From assembly GCF_000967265.1 (NCBI RefSeq), contig NZ_KQ033885.1, positions 1,097,538-1,161,537 of the forward strand: 64,000 nt of DNA, in the 5' to 3' direction. The position numbers and the translations under genes are program-made. This stretch comes from Bifidobacterium mellis (lineage in GTDB: Bacteria > Actinomycetota > Actinomycetes > Actinomycetales > Bifidobacteriaceae). Of this stretch, positions 37,965 through 45,725 are shown one piece after another (within the stretch, counting starts at the first letter, position 1; each line of letters opens with the position of its first letter). The notes under the pieces are model-generated. The model was not told the origin of the DNA, searched no databases, and saw only the letters and a list, made by a program, of their open reading frames with translations.

Positions 37965-40727
37965 ATGAACACAGTCAGTCAAACAGCGCAGCGACCAATC
38001 ACCAGGTCCAATAATCGAATGCTGCTGACTGACGCTCTCTTCGCCATCCTTCTGTTTCTGCTGGTGAGCGGCTCCAGCGCCAATCTACGAGATGGGGCCC
38101 TGATCCCCTTGCAGGAAAACCTGATCCTGATGTGGACGGTCCTGCTCATAGCCCCTGTCGTTATCCGTCGCCGATTCCCGGATTTAGCAGCCGGGCTCTT
38201 CGTCGCTGTGGCTCTGGCTCAGCTCCTGTTGGGGCCTGCCATCATGCTCACCGATGCAGTCTGCCTGGTGATGGTCTATTCCTGTCTGCTCTACGGATGT
38301 CCATCCTGGCGCCGACTCTATCTGACCGTGGCCTGGGTCATGACGCCCCTATCCTGCCTTATCTTCACATTGGTCGATCTGGGGTTTCTGCCTCCGGGCA
38401 AGACGTGGCCGGACCACATCTCAATGTTGCCGATCTCATTCAAAGATCTGGCAATCACCTTCCTATCGAATTTACTGATCGAGGGGCTTCTGCTACTCAT
38501 AGCCATCGTTGCAGCCTACTGGACGCGGACCAGAAGGGATGCCATTGATGAGGCCCGGCGACGCAACCACGCCTTGGCCCTGCAGGCAGAGCAAAGCGCG
38601 GCCCTGTCTGCCAGCGCTGAGCGGGCCCGCATAGCGCGTGAAATGCACGATGTAGTCGCTCACACTCTGTCCATTGTCATTGTGCAGGCAGATGCCGGCA
38701 GGTACGCAGCCACTGCCGATGCGAACCTTGCTCTCAAGACCATGCGCACCATTGATCAAGAGAGCCGCCGCGCCCTACGTGAGCTGAGCTCGCTTTTTGG
38801 CAAACTCAAGGCTCCACCCAACCCGGCATCCGAAACCAGCCAAAAAACAGCGGATCCTCTTCCAGGCCAACCCTCTTCCTCCCCACCACCAACGAACCCA
38901 GCCCATATCCAGCCGCCTGACCAATCTCAAGCAACTGCCCAAACGAATTCCGCTAGTCAATCCGCGAACGCTCATAATCTGAATCCAGCCGGAACAGATT
39001 GCACTCAGCCGAGCCAAACCAGCGGCCATCTTCCCACAATCAAAGAGATTCCAGCTGCCAACACTGCCAAGGCCAACATGGATACGGCCGACAATGCGCG
39101 TACCTGGCCCTCGGTTGCCACCTCTTCAAACAATCCGCCGACCAGCTATAAATCATGGTCAGACCTGATAGATGCCGCCCGACTTGCTCAGCCGAAATCC
39201 CAATTCAGCCGACGCATTAAAGGCCGACCATGCCCAGAAAAGCTGGATCGCAGCCGCGCCATAACTGCTTACCGGGTCCTGCAAGAAGCATTGACCAATG
39301 TTCGCAAGCATGCCGCTCCGGCTTCGGCTGTGCTAGTTGAAGAACAGTGGCTCACGGACGGTTTGTGTCTAACCATTGACGACCGCCCATTTGACCATGC
39401 CTCTACCAATTCAGATTCTCCGCCACAGATGGACCGACCTACGCATTCAGGTTTCGGTCTTTTAGGGATGCGCGAACGACTGACTTCTCTTGGAGGCAAC
39501 CTTCAAACTGGTCCCGAAACAGAAGGCGGTTACCACCTCCAAGCGTGGATTCCTTTTGCCACTCCGCCAAAGTCCGACCCTGAAGCGGGGATACGTGCAA
39601 ATCGACAGGCTCAATGGTCCCTGCGCTCGATTGTCTTCACGCTCTTCGTCTGGTTTCAACGCCATCCATTGACGGCCGACCTGGGTTTGGTAATCGGACT
39701 CGTATTGATAGAGAATCCAGGTCAAGCTCTTGCTATAGCACCTGTCACGCGACAATATGATCCAGGCCGACCAGTAAAGATCATCGCCACGCTAGGTATT
39801 GCTTTGCCTCTGATTGTGCGCAGGGTCCGTCCCGGCATTTGCGCCGCCATAGTATCTGCAGTTGCCGCCCTGCTGCTGCTCTTCTCGCCCTGGCTGCCAG
39901 AAGCTGCAGTCTTATCCCCAGTCGCCGTCTATTCAGCAATGGTTTACGGTAAATACACCACCCGGCGGTGGGTTCCGTTGGCGGTCATCGCGGATACGGT
40001 TTTATGGGCTGTAAGATGTGTAGCCAATAACCAAGGATGTCCAACCATTCTGGCCTACATGATAGAAGGCCCGGCAGAATCATCTTTCTCTGAATCCCAT
40101 TTAATACTTTTCATAGTGATGGCCGCACCGGCCTTGATCTGTCTGCTGACCATTCTGATTGCCTCACGCCGACGTACTCGTGGTTCAGTCCTGCTCCTCC
40201 AGCAGGAACGCGAGCGCGCGCTAAACCAGACCCTGCAGGAAAGCCAGGCTCTGGCAGCCAATCAAGAGCGCGAACTCATTGGCTCTACCATGCAGGTAGA
40301 AGTGGCCGCAACCCTGAATACAGTCATTGCATCCACTACCAAAGCCATCTCCGAGTTGAACCATTATCAAGTCAAGGGGGTGAACCCTCCCCCAGAGCAG
40401 GTAGCGCAAGCCTTCGGCGACATTGCAACTCAAGGACGCCAGGCCCTAGCTCGCATGCGACAACTGCTCACTATCCTGCGTCACAGTTCCAGAACCGATT
40501 TGCGTTCAAACATTGACACCGCCGATTCCCAAGACACGAGCCTCGATTCATGCAGGAACCAGATGGTCGAACCCACACACAAGACCATACCTTTGCCGGC
40601 TCTTCATCCAGCCAAACCCCTGCCAGTAGATCTCGATGATCAGCTCGACAACCATTCGCAACAATCACAACAGGATAAGGAGCCAGAGCATGCCCAATCG
40701 GACCAATCAGAGCAATCGAACTCCTGA
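37965..40727 (+). CDS. Fused double sensor histidine kinase (NarL/LuxR type), second half degenerate
   Basis: This encodes 920 residues. Part 1: about five or six membrane segments (25-190), HisKA_3 dimerisation box AERARIAREMHDVVAHTLSI with phosphoacceptor His228, a 130-residue Ser/Pro/Asn/Thr-rich insert (about 285-420), then a HATPase_c domain (about 425-525; YRVLQEALTNVRKHA for the N box, GFGLLGMRERLTSLGG for the G box). Part 2: another five or six membrane segments (about 555-745) and a HisKA_3-like helix QERELIGSTMQVEVAATLNT in which the histidine is replaced, with no ATPase domain after it, and an acidic Gln/Ser tail. It should phosphorylate the regulator at 41053. Confidence 0.85.
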   Translation: MNTVSQTAQRPITRSNNRMLLTDALFAILLFLLVSGSSANLRDGALIPLQENLILMWTVLLIAPVVIRRRFPDLAAGLFVAVALAQLLLGPAIMLTDAVCLVMVYSCLLYGCPSWRRLYLTVAWVMTPLSCLIFTLVDLGFLPPGKTWPDHISMLPISFKDLAITFLSNLLIEGLLLLIAIVAAYWTRTRRDAIDEARRRNHALALQAEQSAALSASAERARIAREMHDVVAHTLSIVIVQADAGRYAATADANLALKTMRTIDQESRRALRELSSLFGKLKAPPNPASETSQKTADPLPGQPSSSPPPTNPAHIQPPDQSQATAQTNSASQSANAHNLNPAGTDCTQPSQTSGHLPTIKEIPAANTAKANMDTADNARTWPSVATSSNNPPTSYKSWSDLIDAARLAQPKSQFSRRIKGRPCPEKLDRSRAITAYRVLQEALTNVRKHAAPASAVLVEEQWLTDGLCLTIDDRPFDHASTNSDSPPQMDRPTHSGFGLLGMRERLTSLGGNLQTGPETEGGYHLQAWIPFATPPKSDPEAGIRANRQAQWSLRSIVFTLFVWFQRHPLTADLGLVIGLVLIENPGQALAIAPVTRQYDPGRPVKIIATLGIALPLIVRRVRPGICAAIVSAVAALLLLFSPWLPEAAVLSPVAVYSAMVYGKYTTRRWVPLAVIADTVLWAVRCVANNQGCPTILAYMIEGPAESSFSESHLILFIVMAAPALICLLTILIASRRRTRGSVLLLQQERERALNQTLQESQALAANQERELIGSTMQVEVAATLNTVIASTTKAISELNHYQVKGVNPPPEQVAQAFGDIATQGRQALARMRQLLTILRHSSRTDLRSNIDTADSQDTSLDSCRNQMVEPTHKTIPLPALHPAKPLPVDLDDQLDNHSQQSQQDKEPEHAQSDQSEQSNS

Positions 40728-41052
40728 CATAGGCGTTCCTGATGAGGAGCACCTCCTAAGACGAACATACAGAAAAATGAGCACTCTATAAGTCATACAC
40801 CCGAAGATTAGCCCACTACAGGCAACGATAGCTGACGAGCGCCACTCCACTATTTAACAGTCGCTCCGACGACAGTTGTTCAGTCAACATTTCAGTCAAC
40901 ATTTACTCAGTCAACAATCAACCAGGCAGCGATTACATTGATTAGAAATTGAAACCGGTCGTAATTCCCAGTCATAATTCCCAGCAACACTCAACTCAGA
41001 TAAAATCGGATGGTGGCGCTGGCCATCATCTAGCGGAAAGAAGCAGGCTCTC
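40728..41052. promoter_or_regulatory. Spacer with tandem repeats upstream of the response regulator
   Basis: CAGTCAACATTT occurs twice in direct contact (40881-40892, 40893-40904), and a third CAGTCAACA follows at 40908. Further on, TAATTCCCAG is repeated (about 40961 and 40974). These look like binding sites, possibly for the response regulator itself. The rest of the spacer is A+T-rich relative to its neighbours, with no gene. Confidence 0.5.
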
Positions 41053-41742
41053 ATGGAACGGACCGAACCCATCAGCGTTGCCGTCGTGGACGACCAGGAT
41101 CTGGTCCGAGCCGGTTTTGCCATGGTCATCGGCTCCCAGGATGACATGACCGTGGTTGGCCAAGGCGCGGACGGCGAGCAAGCAGTGGATCTGGCCTCAC
41201 GCCTGCGTCCTGACGTGATCCTCATGGATGTCCGCATGCCCGGCATGGATGGTTTGACAGCCACCCGCCTGATCACTACTTTGTCACCCGACGGTCCGGA
41301 GCCCAGGGTCATTGTGCTGACCACCTTTGATCTTGACGAATACGTCATGGCTGCCATAAAAGCCGGTGCATCAGGATTTCTGCTCAAGGATACCGAGCCT
41401 GAAACCCTCCTGTCCTCCATCCGTACAGTTCACCGGGGCAACGCGATCATCGCTCCTTCGGCTACAAAACGCCTGATCGAACACATGGCCCATGACGTGC
41501 CTGCGGCCGGGTCCATGCCATCGGGATCGACCTACCGCGATCCCGAAGTGGACCTGCTCACTGATCGCGAGCTGCAGGTCCTGATTCACATAGCCCAGGG
41601 CCTGAGCAACCAGGAGATAGCCGACAATCTGGGGATCTCACTGCCCACAGTGAAAACTCATGTCACTCACATTCTCCAGAAGATCAATGCCCGGGACCGC
41701 GTCCAGGCGGTGGTCTTCGCTTACGAAAACCATCTGGTATGA
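41053..41742 (+). CDS. NarL/FixJ family response regulator
   Basis: This encodes 229 residues. The receiver domain (about 8-125) has ISVAVVDDQDLVRAGFAMV with the acidic pair, phosphoacceptor Asp59 in VILMDVRMPGMDG, the Thr switch (VLTTFDLDEYV) and Lys in GFLLKDTEPE. The LuxR-type HTH (about 165-229) is LTDRELQVLIHIAQGLSNQE and IADNLGISLPTVKTHVTHIL. It is the partner of the preceding kinase, and it converges tail-to-tail with the first ABC permease (19-base gap), whose expression it may control. Confidence 0.94.
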   Translation: MERTEPISVAVVDDQDLVRAGFAMVIGSQDDMTVVGQGADGEQAVDLASRLRPDVILMDVRMPGMDGLTATRLITTLSPDGPEPRVIVLTTFDLDEYVMAAIKAGASGFLLKDTEPETLLSSIRTVHRGNAIIAPSATKRLIEHMAHDVPAAGSMPSGSTYRDPEVDLLTDRELQVLIHIAQGLSNQEIADNLGISLPTVKTHVTHILQKINARDRVQAVVFAYENHLV

Positions 41743-41761
41743 ACCTGGACGTCATGCAGCA

Positions 41762-44437
41762 TCAATCGTCACTAAGAGCCTCAATGGGTGAAACCTTGAC
41801 TGCCTCCCTGGCTGGCAGCACACTGGCTGCCACCGCAGCCAGCAAGGCCACTGGCAGTATCAGCGCAAAAGTCGACCATGGCACGGTGAAGGTCACGGAT
41901 CCTAAGGGCACAAAGACCTGGTAGGCTCCTATCCATCCGAAGAGCGTTCCTAGAACGATTCCAGCCAGACTGGCTCCCAGGGCTATCATGCAGGCCTCGA
42001 CTCCCAAGGATCGACGAACCTGGACGCTGCTCATGCCGATTGCCCTGAGCGTGGCAGTCTCACGACGGCGTTCCAGCACCGACATCATCAAAGTGTTGGA
42101 AACCCCTATCAGGGCGATAATCACAGCAACGCCCAGCAATGCCACCATGATTGCCAACAAGGAATCGATTGTTTCGCTCCATGTCCTCATTTGCGTCAGC
42201 CCTCCGCTCATAGCCATGTCGTCATGCTCTCCTACAGCCTGACGTATGTCATCCAAGAGCAGTGCAGCATCGCGATCTCCCTGCGTCCTAATCCAGATTT
42301 CATGCGTCTTGGTGTCAATCCCAGCGACATTCCGGGAGTCCGTGATTGCATAGACGCCACTGTTATTCAGCCCTCCGAATCCGGCGAAGACCCCGGTCAA
42401 TGTTCTTCTTGCATCTGCCTCCTTTTCACGTTCGTCGTCCGCCTGAGGATCAGCTATCGACAACTTCAGCTGACTTCCATCCCGGTAACCGGAATGCTTG
42501 GAAATCGTTCTGGTCGACACCAGTAGCGCATCCGACCTTTGCATACCTGGACCCAGATCGGCATGAAGCACTCGCCTGATCCGTGAAGCATCCAAGGCAT
42601 AGACAGTCATGGAAGCTTGTGAGGGGCCTCCTGACTCGACCTTGGCATTAAATCGCTGCACCAGCTCTGCATCTGCAACACCTTCGACACGCTCAATGGC
42701 CCGCACATTTCTCTTGTTCAGCCCCTGACCAGATATTTCAATATCCACGGAATAACGCTGATCAATATCCTTGAACAAAGTACGTTTAGCGGTTACCGCA
42801 CCCGTAGCCAAAGTGGAGACCAGAGTTACGCCAATCAGCAGAGCAACACCTGTGGCAGCGACTCGTGAGGGATTTCGAGCGATATTCGCTACTCCGACCC
42901 TGCAAGATGGTCCAATCTTGGACACAAGTCTACCCAGGCAACACAGCAGAGCCGGAATCCATCGACGAGCCCCTATCAACGCACCCAGAAAAATCAGCAA
43001 AACACCCAATACCGCGAGACCTAGCAAGAGTTCCTGCTGATTACTGGCCTGGACTGTATTGCCAGAGTTTGTCCTGACTAGCTCTGTGACGCGCCAAGAG
43101 GACCAGATCACGAATACCAAGCCGCTGGCTGCCAGCAAGATGCTGATCAGCAGACCGGTCCGCTTCCTGCTGCCTGACTCCTGATGATCCACTGGTTGCA
43201 GGGCTTCAAGTGGTCTGACCCTGATAGCTGTACGAGTAGACCCAAAGGCAGCCACCAAGGTTGCCAGAACGCCGAGCACAAACGGAACCAGAAGGGCTGT
43301 AGGTGTAAGCAGAAGTTCAAGCTTCATGGTGCCCGAATGCAAACCTAGGCAACCGGCAAGGCCCATCAATCCCATAGCCAACAAGATGCCGACCAGGGAA
43401 GATATAACGCCAAGGAGCAGGGCCTGCTGCAACACGCCTGCCCTGATCTGCCATCGATCAGCACCAATAACCCTCAGCAGGGCCAGATACCTGCGCTGTC
43501 TGGCCACCATGATCTGGAAGGTGTTGGCAATCACCAAGGCAGCCACCACCATGGCCAGCACACCGAAAGTCATGAGGAAGACGGTCATGAAGTTCACAAC
43601 ATTGCCGGTCTGCTCACTAAGCAGCCTGTCCTCCATGGCACGACGGTCCTCTAACCGGTATCCATCAGGAACGTATCGACTGATATTTTGCAGAGTGTTC
43701 TGGAGTTCCTTGCCCTGGCCATCAACCTGCAGATAGATGTTTCCCACAGGAGGGGACTCCAGTCCAACCATTCCTGCCATACTCAGCAGACGATCAATCC
43801 GAGTACCCGTCAGCACCACAGCTCCGCCGAAGTCGTCGTACTTTCCTCCATGGCTCTTGCTGATGCCTGAGATGGTCAAGTCTACAGTGCCTTGGTCAAC
43901 AAGGCGTTCTTTACTTGAAGAATCCTGAGCACTATCGCTATCACCACCTGGCAGCATCGCCGAGGACAGATGCAGGCGCACCTTATCACCCAGACCAGCC
44001 TGGAGCCTGTTGGCGACGGAATGCGGCAGCACAACCTGATCGTCTGAATCAGGCCATTGCCCCCGATCCAGATCGATAGGCATAAGCTCCTGCCTGGCAC
44101 CCACAATGGCCAGAATCCCCTTGCTGGACTGACCGTTTGCTTCCGTATCCACCATAAGGTCGACATCAGGGCGCAAACCACTAACACCGCGCAGTTTCGA
44201 CAGCCCCTTGCCATTGAATTCGTCGAGCAGGATCGGCTGGTCCTGATCCCTTCTGGAGGTCACAGCATAGTTGGCGTGACCTGCATCCATACTGATTTCG
44301 CGACGCATGGAGGCATTCGCCACGTTGCCAAAAAGGAGCGTCAGGCACATAAAGATGGTGCCGATCACGATGGCCAGACCAGCCGGCATCATCATACGTG
44401 CATCGCGCTTCATCATCGTACGGGTTATCCGCCACAC
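41762..44437 (-). CDS. FtsX-like ABC transporter permease, about 890 residues (copy 1)
   Basis: This encodes 891 residues. An N-terminal membrane segment (about 17-38, AGLAIVIGTIFMCLTLLFGN) is followed by a large extracytoplasmic MacB-like domain. FtsX-type membrane bundles lie at about 285-415 (FQIMVARQRRYLALLRVIGA) and 770-885 (MSVLERRRETATLRAIGMSS), with extra membrane segments in between (about 430-560). The layout is that of permeases that export or sense peptides and lipids, often tied to antimicrobial-peptide defence. The ATPase gene is 11 bases upstream in the operon (44449-45333). A paralogous pair follows at 45726-49321. Confidence 0.9.
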   Translation of the reverse strand: MWRITRTMMKRDARMMMPAGLAIVIGTIFMCLTLLFGNVANASMRREISMDAGHANYAVTSRRDQDQPILLDEFNGKGLSKLRGVSGLRPDVDLMVDTEANGQSSKGILAIVGARQELMPIDLDRGQWPDSDDQVVLPHSVANRLQAGLGDKVRLHLSSAMLPGGDSDSAQDSSSKERLVDQGTVDLTISGISKSHGGKYDDFGGAVVLTGTRIDRLLSMAGMVGLESPPVGNIYLQVDGQGKELQNTLQNISRYVPDGYRLEDRRAMEDRLLSEQTGNVVNFMTVFLMTFGVLAMVVAALVIANTFQIMVARQRRYLALLRVIGADRWQIRAGVLQQALLLGVISSLVGILLAMGLMGLAGCLGLHSGTMKLELLLTPTALLVPFVLGVLATLVAAFGSTRTAIRVRPLEALQPVDHQESGSRKRTGLLISILLAASGLVFVIWSSWRVTELVRTNSGNTVQASNQQELLLGLAVLGVLLIFLGALIGARRWIPALLCCLGRLVSKIGPSCRVGVANIARNPSRVAATGVALLIGVTLVSTLATGAVTAKRTLFKDIDQRYSVDIEISGQGLNKRNVRAIERVEGVADAELVQRFNAKVESGGPSQASMTVYALDASRIRRVLHADLGPGMQRSDALLVSTRTISKHSGYRDGSQLKLSIADPQADDEREKEADARRTLTGVFAGFGGLNNSGVYAITDSRNVAGIDTKTHEIWIRTQGDRDAALLLDDIRQAVGEHDDMAMSGGLTQMRTWSETIDSLLAIMVALLGVAVIIALIGVSNTLMMSVLERRRETATLRAIGMSSVQVRRSLGVEACMIALGASLAGIVLGTLFGWIGAYQVFVPLGSVTFTVPWSTFALILPVALLAAVAASVLPAREAVKVSPIEALSDD

Positions 44438-44448
44438 AGTGCACCCCC

Positions 44449-45333
44449 CTAGTCCTGTACCTGGGAATCGTCAGCAGTGCCAGCCGACACTTGTTCAGCC
44501 AGAAGGTCATTCATGGCCTTCACTGTCGGATTCTGTCGGTCCGCGACTATCCGTCCGTCGGCAAGGACAAGCGCACGATCTGCGTAGGATGCGGCATAGG
44601 CATCATGAGTGACCATGATAACGGTCTGATTCAGCTCGCGCACGGAATCACGCAGGAACTTCAGAACACCAGTGCTGGAGGCCAGGTCCAAGTTGCCCGT
44701 CGGTTCGTCCGCAAAGACCAGACCGGGTTTGGTTATCAGCGCTCTGGCGATGGCGACCCGTTGCTGCTGCCCCCCGGATAATTCACTGGGAAGATGGTCC
44801 AGCCTCTCCGACAATCCCAGAGTCTCTACCAGCTGCTCCATCCATGAGGTGTCGGGCCGAACATCGTCCAGTACCAGCGGCATGAGGATGTTCTGTTTGG
44901 CAGTGAACATAGGCAATAGGTTGAAGCTCTGGAAGATGAATCCCAGATGCCGTCTCCTGATAAGGGTCAGCTGACGGTCGTCCATTCGTGTCAGGTCGAC
45001 TCGGCCGGCCTGATCAATCGATGGATGGTGACGATCTCCGCTCTTCGAATGCAGAAGATCAGCGGCCATATAGACATGGCCTGAGGTGACAGTATCCAGA
45101 CCAGCCAGAACGTGCATGAGCGTTGACTTGCCCGAACCTGAGGGTCCCATGATGGCCGTGAACCGGCCACGCTCGAAATTCACGTCGATTCCACGCAGGG
45201 CATGGACGGCGTTCGATCCTTGCCCATAATCCTTGGTCAGCTGCCTGGCGCTGACGGCCGGCTGTCCCACGACGCCTGGACCTGCTCTGTCGATCAACCC
45301 TTGTGAAGACGAAGTATCCGCTTTGTTCTGCAT
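44449..45333 (-). CDS. ABC transporter ATP-binding protein (MacB/LolD-type, copy 1)
   Basis: This encodes 294 residues. The start MQNKADTSSSQGL follows AAGGAG; a longer frame upstream lacks a site. Motifs: Walker A IMGPSGSGKSTLMHVLAGLD, Q-loop GFIFQSFNLLPMFTAKQNIL, signature ELSGGQQQRVAIARALI, Walker B LVFADEPTGNLD, switch histidine VTHDAYAASYAD. A 25-residue insert after the Walker A region (about 115-135, HSKSGDRHHPSIDQ) is shared in position with copy 2. It supplies energy to the permease downstream. Confidence 0.93.
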   Translation of the reverse strand: MQNKADTSSSQGLIDRAGPGVVGQPAVSARQLTKDYGQGSNAVHALRGIDVNFERGRFTAIMGPSGSGKSTLMHVLAGLDTVTSGHVYMAADLLHSKSGDRHHPSIDQAGRVDLTRMDDRQLTLIRRRHLGFIFQSFNLLPMFTAKQNILMPLVLDDVRPDTSWMEQLVETLGLSERLDHLPSELSGGQQQRVAIARALITKPGLVFADEPTGNLDLASSTGVLKFLRDSVRELNQTVIMVTHDAYAASYADRALVLADGRIVADRQNPTVKAMNDLLAEQVSAGTADDSQVQD

Positions 45334-45725
45334 GGTGCTCCTTATCCGCGAGGAAACCTTTCTCCCGTCAGCTTCCGACCCTATGCGGCTATTAGCTGCC
45401 GCGATATGCTCCCTGGGAGCGATGAAGATAATCATCCTTACGGATGAGTGCGCTGAAGAAGTCCTCCTGTTAGGCTGACACCATCCAACTCAACGCGGGG
45501 CTGCGGGAATGGACATCTGCGGAGATGAGGAACATCTTGTTCAGCACAAAAGACACGAGCCACAAGACATGCAACCATCGGACCAAGGGATTGAAACAGT
45601 TGTCTGGATTCCCGTGATTGACTACAGGAACACCCAAGCAGCGTCAAGGAAAACATCACCTGGCAGAATGAGTCATTCATTCCCGGCGCCGACCAAGGCA
45701 TGCCAGAATGAAGGTTGGCTTGCCG
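45334..45725. other. Spacer between the two ABC operons; no gene seen
   Basis: This 392-base stretch separates the ATPase gene of copy 1 from the permease stop of copy 2. It should carry the promoter of copy 1 (minus strand). Short frames here show no family signature, and I see no clear -35/-10 pair or terminator. Confidence 0.4.

Noticed and set aside
45438-45701. An 87-codon minus-strand frame between the ABC operons
   Set aside because: No ribosome site, no membrane or family feature, and Cys/Pro-rich random-looking composition.
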